A stretch of DNA of 64,000 bases from CAZFJG01 sp964410915 (GCA_964410915.1 CAYPIU010000004.1:1-64000); one strand, 5' to 3'. Counted from the stretch's first letter, positions 43,205-51,601 are shown. Made by a program: numbers and translations. Notes: generated from the letters alone by a model not told the origin.

Positions 43205-44518
43205 CTAATCTTCGTCCTTAAAGACGGTCTGTTCGGAAACCTCAGTCTGAAGAGCCTTGAGAGCCTTTTCTACCAGATGTCTCCTGATGACCTTTTCCTC
43301 TTCAAGTGATTTACTGGGATCACCGAGCGGATATGGGATAGCAACAGCAGGAACAATACGGTTAGCACCTACGGTTAAAGAGATAGGAACTATCGTAGCG
43401 ACGTGAACAACTGGAAGACCTGCTCTTTCAATTTCTTTTACGAACGTTGCTCCGCAACGTGTGCAGGTTCCTCAGGTGGATGTAACGATTACCGCGTCGA
43501 CTCCGTCCTTTTTCATCTGGGCTGTAAATTCTGTTGCGAACTTGACTGCATTACCTACAGAAGTACCGTTACCTACGGATGAATAATATTTGTTATGCAG
43601 TTCCCTGAAAACGCCTTCCTTTTCCATTTCTCTCATGATATCGACAGGAAGGACCCTGTCAGGATCTTCACAGGCATAAGTACTGTCATAACCACCATGG
43701 CAACTCTCATATGTTTCTGATGTAAGATCATTTACACCAGTGATATCATACTCACCATAGTTCTGGGCGCTTGATGCTGCTATATGATCCGGATTGCCCT
43801 TTGGGACAATGCCTCCGGAGGTTACAAGCGCGACCTTGCAGCTTTTCATATCTTTAATTGGAGGATTGGGCTCAACCCTGTCAAAAACAGGCATTACATA
43901 TTCTGTTTTGAAAGGCTGGCCATTAAGTTTCTTGACGAACATATCTATAGCTCTGTCTGCTGCCATTTTCTCCATGAAAAAGTTCTTACGGATACCTCTT
44001 TCGATGTAACCTTCTTCTGAGGGACTTCCAAGCTCTTCTCCCTTGAGAAGTTTAAGCATCATTTTAGCCATGGCAGGTACTGCTTTACCCATGCCGCGGG
44101 CGCTGTCCGGAGTTTCAATTATATACAGGCTCTTCTTAAACATTTCAACGCCGGGATTTTCCGGGTACATACCTGAAACTACGGGAATACCAAGCTCCTT
44201 TGCAACAGCATCTCCCATAGCTCCGCAAGCTGTACCATAACGGCCTGCGTTGAATGCCGGGCCAAGGATAACACCATCAGGATTATATTTCCTGATAAGA
44301 TCCAGCACTTCAGAGGAAGCCTTTTCTACATCAGAAGCAAAGTAAGTATCGCCACATATTACTGTAGCAACAACTTCAGCTTCTTCTCCGAGGACCTTTT
44401 CCAGAGCCATCCCCGGACCTACTACACCTTCTCTGATCTCCGGTTTATAGTCGGCTTTTTCTTCGCCGCCTATTCCGGCAAAAAACTGATTTATATAGTG
44501 AACTACACGGTAAGCCAT
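43205..44518 (-). CDS. grdB: Glycine reductase protein B, selenoprotein subunit GrdB
   Basis: Substrate-specific selenoprotein of glycine reductase; with GrdE it activates glycine and passes a carboxymethyl group to GrdA. The frame from ATG 44518 is interrupted by TGA at 43474-43472 and continues for 88 codons to TAG at 43205, giving 437 residues, the normal GrdB size. The TGA context VTSTUGTCTRCG is the GrdB selenocysteine motif. A hairpin follows 11 nt after the TGA. Neighbouring grdA has the same trait, so the stop is recoding and not damage. It lies 25 nt downstream of grdA. Confidence 0.96.
43444..43460 (-). promoter_or_regulatory. SECIS-like hairpin in grdB
   Basis: ACGTTGC-GGA-GCAACGT forms a 7-bp stem with a three-base loop, starting 11 nt after the in-frame TGA (43472). 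Bacterial SECIS elements lie in this position inside the coding sequence and recruit SelB. The stem is short. Confidence 0.6.
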
Positions 44519-44543
44519 TTATTTACCCCCCTTCCTCTTCAAT

Positions 44544-45020
44544 CTACAGAGAATATTTAGAGAACTCTTTCCTCATACCGGCTACTGCCTCGGCAAGAGC
44601 TTCTGGTTCAAGGACCATTTCCATCATGGAAATCTGTTCTTCCCATGCTCCTGAGTCAGCTTCTTCTCTTATATCTTCTTCAAAAACATGATATACAGCG
44701 AGTCCCAACGAGACTCCAGCTAATGGACCTGCAAAAGTCGGATCACCGTTTGCAACTGTTTCTGCGTAGATCTCGGCACCCTCGGGATCCGAGGAACCCA
44801 GAATTACCACTACGTCTTCAGGATTGTATTTCTCAGCTGCATCCTTGATCCTCTGCTGGTTCTGCAAATCCATTGCACCAGCTGCTGTTCAGACAAAGCA
44901 TTCGGTAACGGAGAAAACCACCTCTGCGCCACTGTTCTGGAAAACTGCTTCCATCGCAGGACCAGGTACTCCGTCTCGCTCACCTAAAAGAAGAACTTTC
45001 TTTCCGGCCAACTTACCCAT
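44544..45020 (-). CDS. grdA: Glycine reductase selenoprotein A
   Basis: Small selenoprotein that carries the carboxymethyl group between proteins B and C and is re-reduced by thioredoxin. From ATG 45020 the frame reads MGKLAGKKVLLLGERDG, meets TGA at 44891-44889 as codon 44 within ECFVUTAAGAMDLQ, and ends at 44544, giving 158 residues. Residue 44 is the known selenocysteine position in GrdA, next to the redox Cys in CFVU. A SECIS-like hairpin follows. AGGAGG lies before the ATG. An annotation that stops at the TGA would miss the first third. Confidence 0.98.
44855..44882 (-). promoter_or_regulatory. SECIS element in grdA
   Basis: Six nt after the TGA a hairpin forms: GCTGGT pairs with ACCAGC and GCAA with TTGC, with a three-base AGA bulge on the 3' side and the five-base loop TGGAT. 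Position, size and a loop holding GG agree with bacterial SECIS elements. Confidence 0.75.
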
Positions 45021-45061
45021 GCTGTTTGCACCTCCTTCATATAATCCATTGAAAAGGATAT

Positions 45062-46351
45062 CTAACGGGTAAAAGCTCCGTTATTTGTAAAACCAAGCTG
45101 GTTCGTGGCGCCTATGATCGTCTGTATCTCCACCGACATGCTTCCATCTTCATGAAGAGAACCATACCAGCCGCCATCAATTGCATTAGCTGCGTCGGGA
45201 TATCCGATCACTTTTTCCATGACAGGAAGATCCACAGTTTCATTGGCATTGCCAACACTAACTACTGCATCGCCTTCCTTGCAGGAATCGGCAAGCCCCT
45301 GACTGGCTCCATCACGACCGGCATATTCATCAGTGATCAGTGTTGTTTTTATGCCTGCCTGTTCTGCCTTCCAGCAGTTCATAACGAGATCTGCATCCGG
45401 ATTACCGAATCCCTCCTGCGAAATAACCACACCGTCGACACCCATAAGGCTGGCGAGTTTAACAGCATAAGAAGAACTGCGTTTCTTGTCAGCAAGTGTT
45501 ACATTCTCATTTGTGAGAATAACACCGATGAAATTGAAATCCTTACCATTGCGGTCGAACATCCCCTCAATGACAGGGTTATTCATATGGGCATAAGTAT
45601 TGTTCTTGTCACATGCAGAGACACAGTTACCTGATACAACAGCTCCATCAAACACCTCAGTAGGACCTATCATCGTGGAAAGAGTCTGTTTGGCATCTAC
45701 GCCGTAAACATATGTATCATGAAGGAGTCCCTGGGATTGAAGCATGTAAATGTAAGCTACCTTGGGAAGCTCCGGATGAAGTTTCATAGCTTCATTCATT
45801 GGAGGCATCTCATACTTCTTGACCTCATCCGCTTTTGTGTCCTTAACGCATTTGGCCAGATAGTTGGAAGTCTTAAGTCCCGCCATTCGGCATGCGGACT
45901 CATAAGTGTGTTTCTCCAGATCAGGAACGCTTGGTTCAAGAACAACTACAACATTGCTGGTTTTTGAATAGGGAGTATAGTCAGCTCCAGGACCTGACAT
46001 ATCAATGATACCTTCCTGGGTTGCAACTATCCTTCCTGTTGTAACTACTGCAGCGCCTGAAAGAACGAGGGTCTTACCTTCCCCGACGGTATCGACATCA
46101 CCGATGAAACCGGGAAATACTTCGTTCTTTCCCTCGATCTTGCATCGAGGTTCCACGACATCCTTTACAGGTACGATCCGGGCACTGTCGCCAGGATTGA
46201 CAAGCTCAAGATCCACGCTTCCAAGTCTTTCGTCCTCAGAGAGATGATCTACAAGCTCCTTTTTGTTTACGTAAAGGACTCCGTCTTTGACTTCTGTGCT
46301 TTCACCCCATGCCACTTTGTTGACTTTGATCTTATGGAGTTCAAGTTTCAA
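45062..46351 (-). CDS. grdE: Glycine reductase protein B proprotein GrdE
   Basis: Precursor of the alpha and beta subunits of protein B. The protein of 429 residues is expected to self-cleave next to a Cys to create a pyruvoyl group; the segment VVSGNCVSACDKNNTY (about residues 232-247) holds the likely site. The pyruvoyl binds glycine as a Schiff base. I chose TTG at 46351, which follows AAGGGGGG and gives the usual size (KLELHKIKVNKVAWG); an ATG at 46375 would contain the ribosome site. It lies 41 nt upstream of grdA and 31 nt downstream of trxA. Confidence 0.95.
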   Translation of the reverse strand: MKLELHKIKVNKVAWGESTEVKDGVLYVNKKELVDHLSEDERLGSVDLELVNPGDSARIVPVKDVVEPRCKIEGKNEVFPGFIGDVDTVGEGKTLVLSGAAVVTTGRIVATQEGIIDMSGPGADYTPYSKTSNVVVVLEPSVPDLEKHTYESACRMAGLKTSNYLAKCVKDTKADEVKKYEMPPMNEAMKLHPELPKVAYIYMLQSQGLLHDTYVYGVDAKQTLSTMIGPTEVFDGAVVSGNCVSACDKNNTYAHMNNPVIEGMFDRNGKDFNFIGVILTNENVTLADKKRSSSYAVKLASLMGVDGVVISQEGFGNPDADLVMNCWKAEQAGIKTTLITDEYAGRDGASQGLADSCKEGDAVVSVGNANETVDLPVMEKVIGYPDAANAIDGGWYGSLHEDGSMSVEIQTIIGATNQLGFTNNGAFTR

Positions 46352-46382
46352 GGAAATTCCCCCCTTTTGACACAATTTTTAC

Positions 46383-46712
46383 TTAACCGGCTATTTCTTC
46401 AAGTTTTGCCTTTATGGCATCCGCTGTCGCGTCACCACCACCGAGCCTTGCAACTTCCTCACCATCTTTCCAGAAAAGGATAGCTGGAAGTCCCATTACC
46501 TTGTTAGCTATAGCTACTCTTCTGTTCCCGCTTACATTGACCTTGGTAAATTTGACTTTACCTTCGAACTCACTCTCGAGAGCTTCGACCTGCGGCATCA
46601 ATGCTTTACAGGGACCGCACTGGGGACCCCAGAAATCGACAAGTACAGGAAGATCACTTTCTTTTACTTCTGCATCAAAGGTTTCTTTTGTCAGCTCTAT
46701 CATCTGATTCAC
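46383..46712 (-). CDS. trxA: Thioredoxin of the glycine reductase operon
   Basis: A 109-residue thioredoxin with the active site WGPQCGPC (Cys at about 31 and 34), preceded by VLVDFWG, with the cis-Pro in VMGLPAILFWKDG. In glycine reductase systems thioredoxin re-reduces GrdA after acetyl phosphate release. It lies between grdX and grdE. The thioredoxin reductase gene trxB, next to trxA in many clostridial grd operons, is absent, so its reductase must be encoded elsewhere. Confidence 0.95.
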   Translation of the reverse strand: MNQMIELTKETFDAEVKESDLPVLVDFWGPQCGPCKALMPQVEALESEFEGKVKFTKVNVSGNRRVAIANKVMGLPAILFWKDGEEVARLGGGDATADAIKAKLEEIAG

Positions 46713-46768
46713 CTCCTTAAAATTGGTATTCTTTATAATGTAGCTCAGAAGGATCCTTACTTTAAAGC

Positions 46769-47179
46769 TCAGACCAGGTCATAACTGACCAACGTCTGCC
46801 AGATAAGCTGGTAATCGAGATAACTGCAATCCCGCTCAGCCTCCTGAGACAACTTTCCAGGTAAAAGGATCCTGTCTTTACAGGATCGGTATACAGAAAG
46901 TGCATTTTCTATAAGTTGCAGTGAATAAAGATCCATTTGAGTGTCATTAGAAATATCTGGAGATAGATTCTGCTTGAGAATAAGAGACCTGAATGGTTGT
47001 TGATAAGGTCTGAAGTTTCCATAAAGGGGATGGTTCAAAAGCTCAGATCCGAGATGGATCTGATCGCGCGCACTGACAAGTATATCCCAGGAACTGCCCT
47101 GGATATAATCCATATTTTTTACTCTGGAACCAAATTGCGGGTTATTTGTTAATAATCTGATACGACTACGACAGTTCAT
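46769..47179 (-). CDS. grdX: GrdX family protein
   Basis: A 136-residue protein found as first gene of grd operons, function unknown. The family traits LLTNNPQF near residue 9, the DYIQGSSWDILVSARD segment and the GSELLNHPLYGNFRPYQQP stretch are present, followed by SLIL and a helical tail. GGAGG lies 7 nt before the ATG. It comes directly after the glycine riboswitch, so it is the first coding sequence controlled by glycine. No enzyme motif or membrane segment is visible. Confidence 0.85.
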   Translation of the reverse strand: MNCRSRIRLLTNNPQFGSRVKNMDYIQGSSWDILVSARDQIHLGSELLNHPLYGNFRPYQQPFRSLILKQNLSPDISNDTQMDLYSLQLIENALSVYRSCKDRILLPGKLSQEAERDCSYLDYQLIWQTLVSYDLV

Positions 47180-47249
47180 TCAGGAACCTCCATAAAATAA
47201 AAGAGAAATGAATGATTCTATCTCTGTCGTATAAACCCCCTGAGAGAGG

Positions 47250-47385
47250 CCTGAGATTCCAGAGATCCGTCCAGTCACAATCCTTTGGCCTGAGAGTTTC
47301 GGTGTACCTGATTCAGTACACTTTGCCCCTTCGGCGCCCCCCGCTTCCAAGTAATGGTATAGTGGGATCTCTCTTGCGACCTTCT
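47250..47385 (-). promoter_or_regulatory. Glycine riboswitch (single aptamer)
   Basis: On the minus strand the aptamer is recognised by GAGAG pairing with CTCTC, the core GGCGCCGAAGGGGCAA, a variable hairpin GTGTAC...GTACAC, and CCGAAACTCTCAGGC followed by CAAAGGA. The flank AGAGATCC (5') can pair with GGATCTCT (3'). The 3' arm ATCTCTG can also pair with CAGAGAT further down, giving a plausible switch. A second full aptamer is not seen; only a partial GGAATCTCAGGCC remains. Glycine binding would turn on the grd operon; the switch mechanism is inferred. Confidence 0.9.
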
Positions 47386-47401
47386 ACCGGCATACATTGA
47401 G

Positions 47402-47429
47402 ATTTTACACTATGCGGACATATAGTCAA
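47402..47429 (-). promoter_or_regulatory. Promoter of the grd operon
   Basis: On the minus strand TTGACT (47429-47424), a 16-bp spacer and TAAAAT (47407-47402), each five of six. It ends about 20 nt before the riboswitch, so the aptamer would be at the very start of the transcript. Confidence 0.75.
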
Positions 47430-47460
47430 GACCATGTGAAAACATGAACTAAATTTAAAG

Positions 47461-47491
47461 AAAAAAAAGGGCGGAAGATCCGCCCCTTTTT
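47461..47491 (-). terminator. Terminator of the amino-acid transporter gene
   Basis: GGGCGGATCTTCCGCCC on the minus strand followed by eight T. It lies 34 nt past the transporter stop and upstream of the grd promoter, so it separates the two units. Confidence 0.93.
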
Positions 47492-47524
47492 GCGTTATTA
47501 GTTTTGCCTTTGAAGTAAACTAAA

Positions 47525-48862
47525 TTACCACTTGAGGCCACTGAAGAAAATGTAGCCAATGGCAAGAGGAGCAACGATTCTGCATATCCAGACCCAGGGA
47601 ACAATAAGACCAAAAGGTTTCTCGCCCTGGTTAGTGATCTCTTTTCTGGCTTCTTCTGTCCAGATCCAACCAACAAAGAGAGCTATGAACAGACCACCGA
47701 GAGGAAGAAGGACGTTTGACGCCACAAAATCAGCCGCATCAAGGAAGCCCTTTCCTGCGATGTTGAGATTTCCGGTAAGACTGTAAGCGGAGGGGATACC
47801 AAGAACAAAGATTATTGCTCCCATGGTAACAGCTGCTTTATGCCTGCTCCATTTAAGCTCATCAATGAAGTAGGCCGAAACAACTTCAAGAAGAGATATA
47901 GCAGAGGTGAGGGCTGCTACAAAGAGAAGCAGGAAGAAAAGCCCTGACCAGAATGAACCACCCGGCATCTGGGAGAAAACTGATGGAAGTGTAACGAATG
48001 TAAGTCCCGGTCCCGAAGCAGGCTCAAGTCCAAATGCGAATACGGCAGGGAAAATAACAAAACCTGCCAGGATAGCCACCAGGGTATCAAGAACGCAGAC
48101 CTGGGCAGCTGCACCCGGAATAGAGGTATCTTTGGAAAGATAGCTTCCGTAGGTTATCATACAGCCCATGCCAAGAGATAAGGAGAAAAATGCCTGCCCA
48201 AGTGCGGCGAGGAAAACTTCGCCTGTCAACTTCGAGAAATCCGGCTGCATGTAGAATGCAAGACCTGCCTCTGCACCTTCAAGAGTTACGGAGCGAACTA
48301 TAAGAACAAGAAGCAGAATAAAGAGTGCAGGCATAAGGATCTTACAATATTTTTCTATACCTTCACCAATACCTTTGTAAACTACCCATACGACGGTGAC
48401 CATGAAAAGGGCCTGAAGTGCCACCACCTGAGTTGTATTGGTTATAAAGCCTCCGAAATAGTCCCCGGCTTCTCCAGCTGCACCCGCCTGCATCAGGCCT
48501 GTAAAAGAGGCAAATATGTACTTGAATGTCCATCCTCCAATTACAGCATAGAATGAAAGGATTATGAATCCTGCAGCTACACCCATCCAGCCTACGAGGA
48601 CCCATGGGCCCCCTTTGACCTTCCTGAAGGAACCTACTGCATTAAGTTCCGCCTTTCTTCCTATGGAGATCTCTGCCATCATCACAGCATAACCAATTAC
48701 GAAGACAAGGATCAAGTAAAGTATTACGAAAGCTGCTCCACCCATCTGACCGGTAATATACGGAAAACGCCAAATGTTTCCGAGACCTACCGCAGAACCA
48801 GCTGCTGCTAAAATAAAACCAAGCTTACTTCCCCATTGTTCTCTTTCTACACCGTTAGTCAT
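47525..48862 (-). CDS. Sodium-dependent amino-acid transporter (NSS/SNF family)
   Basis: A 445-residue polytopic protein with about eleven hydrophobic segments and the family signature GSAVGLGNIWRFPY (about residues 21-34) that lines the sodium and substrate sites. The second repeat has SLSLGMGCMITYGSYL near residue 225. Members move neutral or aromatic amino acids with sodium. Its place directly upstream of the glycine reductase operon makes glycine or alanine attractive substrates, but this is inference from context. GGAGGGACG precedes the ATG. It has its own leader and terminator. Confidence 0.92.
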   Translation of the reverse strand: MTNGVEREQWGSKLGFILAAAGSAVGLGNIWRFPYITGQMGGAAFVILYLILVFVIGYAVMMAEISIGRKAELNAVGSFRKVKGGPWVLVGWMGVAAGFIILSFYAVIGGWTFKYIFASFTGLMQAGAAGEAGDYFGGFITNTTQVVALQALFMVTVVWVVYKGIGEGIEKYCKILMPALFILLLVLIVRSVTLEGAEAGLAFYMQPDFSKLTGEVFLAALGQAFFSLSLGMGCMITYGSYLSKDTSIPGAAAQVCVLDTLVAILAGFVIFPAVFAFGLEPASGPGLTFVTLPSVFSQMPGGSFWSGLFFLLLFVAALTSAISLLEVVSAYFIDELKWSRHKAAVTMGAIIFVLGIPSAYSLTGNLNIAGKGFLDAADFVASNVLLPLGGLFIALFVGWIWTEEARKEITNQGEKPFGLIVPWVWICRIVAPLAIGYIFFSGLKW

Positions 48863-48987
48863 ATTAAGAACGTCCCTCCTTCTGTTTTACTGTTATCTGC
48901 TTCCCCGATCTTGCAACAACTTCTCCCCTGACCAAATATTCCGCTTATCACCCCCTGATAGCGGATTCAATTGAAGAAAAAAAACGT

Positions 48988-49023
48988 GGATCAGATGTAT
49001 AATGAAAGTAGTTTATCTGATCC
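48988..49023. promoter_or_regulatory. Inverted repeat in the transporter leader
   Basis: GGATCAGAT (48988-48996) and ATCTGATCC (49015-49023) are exact complements 18 nt apart. On the minus strand a perfect -10 box TATAAT lies just upstream at 49051-49046, so the repeat falls in the first part of the leader RNA. A second hairpin (CCGCTTATCA/TGATAGCGG with one bulge) lies near 48940-48965. It may be an operator or RNA control element. Confidence 0.45.
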
Positions 49024-49145
49024 TTTAGTGAAAACTACACAATAGATTATACAACATTTTAATTATATTGCAGATCAAAATACCTGAAAATAATGTTTTT
49101 TTCAATAAGTAAAATCTTTCGCATTATTTAAATATCTTTTTCAAC

Positions 49146-49173
49146 TTGAGAAAATGTTTTTTTGCATTAGAAT
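49146..49173 (+). promoter_or_regulatory. Promoter of hypCDE
   Basis: TTGAGA (49146-49151), a 16-bp spacer and TAGAAT (49168-49173), each close to consensus, 23 nt before the hypC ATG. The remainder of the 334-bp spacer is AT-rich and holds the transporter leader on the other strand. Confidence 0.6.
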
Positions 49174-49196
49174 AACGTGGAAAGGTGGAATTCAGA

Positions 49197-49427
49197 ATGT
49201 GTCTTGCCATACCGCACCAGATAACTGAAATAATCGACCAGAACAGGGCTTTTGCAGCCACTGGAAATATAAAAGTAGAAGTCAGGACAGACCTTATCGA
49301 GAAAATAACTGTGGGAGATTCTGTACTTGTCCATGCTGGCTTTGCGATCGAAAAACTTGACCAGGAATCTTCCCGGGAACTTGAGGATCTCTGGCAGGAG
49401 ATCCGGAATTTCGCAGGAGAAGTTTAA
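49197..49427 (+). CDS. hypC: Hydrogenase maturation chaperone HypC
   Basis: A 76-residue chaperone that works with HypD to build the Fe(CN)2CO group of [NiFe] hydrogenases. The family start MCLAIPHQI with the essential Cys2 is present, which fixes the ATG at 49197; AGGTGG lies upstream. The GDSVLVHAGFAIEKLD segment is typical of HypC/HupF. It is one nucleotide from hypD. No hydrogenase structural genes lie in the window. Confidence 0.96.
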   Translation: MCLAIPHQITEIIDQNRAFAATGNIKVEVRTDLIEKITVGDSVLVHAGFAIEKLDQESSRELEDLWQEIRNFAGEV

Positions 49428-49428
49428 T

Positions 49429-50523
49429 TTGGAGAATTTTAAAAAGGAAAAAGGCGTACAGTTATTGAGAGCCATTGAACAGGTCTGCAGCAAAGATATC
49501 AAACTCATGGAAGTCTGCGGAACTCACACTGTATCCATTTTCAGACATGGGCTTCGTTCCGTCATACCAGAAAACATACATATGCTTTCTGGTCCGGGGT
49601 GTCCTGTATGCGTGACTGACCAGGGAGATATAGATGCGGCTCTTGAGGTCGCAAGCAGGGAAAACACAATTATCGCAACTTATGGAGACATGCTCCGGGT
49701 CCCTGGTTCAGAAACTTCACTTGCAACTATGAAAGCAAGGGGCAGTGATATTCGGATCATTACCTCGGCTCATCAGTGTATTGACATTGCAGGAAAAAAC
49801 CCCGACAGGGAAATAGTGTTCTTTGCAGTTGGTTTTGAAACTACAGCACCGGCGACTGCCGCTTTAATGATCGATGCACATGAACGGAAAATCAGCAACC
49901 TTTCTGCAATGGCTCTCCACAAGAGGACACCTCCTGTCCTGGAAGCCCTTGCAACTGACCCCGATCTTGAAATCGACGGCTTTATTCTTCCCGGTCATGT
50001 GAGTGTGATACTGGGCCATGAACCATACAGCTTCCTGGCAGAAAGGTATAAGTTACCTTCCTGCATTACAGGATTTGAAGCTGAAGATATTCTAATGGGG
50101 ATATATTCCCTTACAAGGCAGATACAGAGAGGAAAACCGAAACTCAGTTCAGTATATCCCAGAGCAGTCAGAAAAGAGGGAAACATAAAAGCAAAAAAGC
50201 TTATGGAAACAGCTTTTGAGGTCTGCGACGCAAAGTGGCGTGGATTGGGAATAATCCCGAACTCCGGCCTTAAGTTAAAGGAACTTTTTTCTGATCTTGA
50301 TTCATACAGGAAATTTGATATCCGTACACCTGATGTAAAACCACCGGCAGGTTGCAGATGCGGCGAAGTACTCTCCGGAAAACTTATACCCCCGGAATGT
50401 CCACTATTTGCAAAGAAATGTACACCGGCTTCACCAGTTGGTCCATGTATGGTTTCCAGCGAGGGATCCTGCTCTGCATACTTTAAATACTCCGGAGGAG
50501 GAACAGGACATTGGAAAATATAA
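49429..50523 (+). CDS. hypD: Hydrogenase maturation protein HypD
   Basis: A 364-residue [4Fe-4S] protein on which, with HypC, the iron-cyanide ligand group is assembled. Visible are MEVCGTHTVS (Cys41-type region), GPGCPVCVTDQGDID, FFAVGFETTAPATA, LPGHVSVILG and the C-terminal cluster Cys (CRCGEVL, PPECPLF, CTPASPVGPCMVSSEG). I place the start at TTG 49429, with AGGAG ten nt upstream; an ATG at 49327 would overlap most of hypC. The end overlaps hypE by 13 bp. Confidence 0.96.
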   Translation: MENFKKEKGVQLLRAIEQVCSKDIKLMEVCGTHTVSIFRHGLRSVIPENIHMLSGPGCPVCVTDQGDIDAALEVASRENTIIATYGDMLRVPGSETSLATMKARGSDIRIITSAHQCIDIAGKNPDREIVFFAVGFETTAPATAALMIDAHERKISNLSAMALHKRTPPVLEALATDPDLEIDGFILPGHVSVILGHEPYSFLAERYKLPSCITGFEAEDILMGIYSLTRQIQRGKPKLSSVYPRAVRKEGNIKAKKLMETAFEVCDAKWRGLGIIPNSGLKLKELFSDLDSYRKFDIRTPDVKPPAGCRCGEVLSGKLIPPECPLFAKKCTPASPVGPCMVSSEGSCSAYFKYSGGGTGHWKI

Positions 50524-51500
50524 CACTTGGACAAGGCAGCGGCGGAAGACTTACTGAACAACTGATACACCGGATAACATCCCATTTTTCCAAAAGCAGA
50601 ACACCCTCGGAACTGGAGGATTGTTCTTTTTTAAAAAATGGTATTGCTATGACAATTGACAGTTTTACTGTTACACCAAGAGAGTTTCCCGGTGGAAATA
50701 TAGGAAAACTCGCAGTCTGCGGCAGTACGAACGATCTTGCTGTAAGGGGTGTAAAACCTGAGTTTTTAGCCATGAGCGTGGTTATCGAGGAAGGAATGGA
50801 TATATCGGAATTTGACAGCTACATGGAAAGTGCTGCAGCTATATGCAGTAAACTGGATGTAAAACTATCCACTGGAGATACCAAAGTAGTACCAAAGGGA
50901 AGTTTAGATGGGATTTTTATAACCACATGCGCTGTTGGAACATCTCTTACCCCATTCCCCTGGGGAATGGCAAATATCAGAACAGGTGATCTTGTAGCTG
51001 TAACTACATCCATTGGTCAGCATGGAGCTACTATTGGAGCCTCCAGATTCGATCTTGAATCGGCTACACTTCAAAGTGACTGTGCTGCTTTATGGCCGGC
51101 AATAAGCGAAATTACTGAAATGAAAGGTGTCAGATGCATGAGAGACTGTACAAGAGGCGGACTCGGGACTGTTCTCTGCGAATGGGCCGAAGGAACTGCT
51201 ACCGGAATAGAGATCGATGAAACCAAGATCCCTTTAACTCCGGAAGTTAACTCAGTCTGCGATATACTTGGATTTGACCCGCTATACCTTGCTTGCGAGG
51301 GATGCGCTGCAATTGTATTCTCACCAGAAGAAAAAGATAGAGTTATAGCCACTATGAAAAAACATGATATGTGTAAGGATATAGCAGTTATCGGAGAGAT
51401 AGTTGATTCACACGAGAAACTTGTTGGGATGAGAACCGATATCGGCGGGATGAGAATTATAGACATGCCAGTAGCGGAGATGCTGCCAAGGATATGTTAA
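50511..51500 (+). CDS. hypE: Hydrogenase maturation protein HypE
   Basis: Makes the thiocyanate group from carbamoyl phosphate on its C-terminal Cys and donates cyanide to HypCD. The 329-residue protein opens with GQGSGGRLTEQLI, has the PurM-fold ATP site, DCTRGGLGTVLCEWA near residue 210, and ends in PRIC, the required terminal Cys. The start is TTG at 50511, inside the hypD end, with GGAGGAGG upstream. hypF, which makes the carbamoyl donor, and hypAB are not adjacent. Confidence 0.97.
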   Translation: MENITLGQGSGGRLTEQLIHRITSHFSKSRTPSELEDCSFLKNGIAMTIDSFTVTPREFPGGNIGKLAVCGSTNDLAVRGVKPEFLAMSVVIEEGMDISEFDSYMESAAAICSKLDVKLSTGDTKVVPKGSLDGIFITTCAVGTSLTPFPWGMANIRTGDLVAVTTSIGQHGATIGASRFDLESATLQSDCAALWPAISEITEMKGVRCMRDCTRGGLGTVLCEWAEGTATGIEIDETKIPLTPEVNSVCDILGFDPLYLACEGCAAIVFSPEEKDRVIATMKKHDMCKDIAVIGEIVDSHEKLVGMRTDIGGMRIIDMPVAEMLPRIC

Positions 51501-51513
51501 CAGATCCCTGGCA

Positions 51514-51549
51514 GCATCTTCTTATCCGGCTTGAAGGATAAGAAGATGC
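51514..51549 (+). terminator. Hairpin downstream of hypE
   Basis: GCATCTTCTTATCC and GGATAAGAAGATGC form a 14-bp stem with an 8-nt loop. No T tract follows. A further stem TGCTGCCA/TGGCAGCA spans the hypE stop (from about 51481 to 51516), so it may be the first of three hairpins. Confidence 0.6.
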
Positions 51550-51563
51550 GTTTAAACCGGAAT

Positions 51564-51601
51564 AAAAAAAGTAGAGGCCGGATCCGGCCTCTACTTTTTT
51601 T
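51564..51601. terminator. Two-way terminator of hypE and ymdB
   Basis: AAAAAAAGTAGAGGCCGGA and its exact complement form a 38-bp palindrome with T tracts on both strands. It separates convergent units and covers the ymdB stop region. Confidence 0.95.

Noticed and set aside
43205..45020. grdA and grdB as pseudogenes with premature stops
   Set aside because: Both TGA codons fall exactly at known selenocysteine sites, the frames continue to normal length and hairpins follow, so recoding is far more likely than decay.
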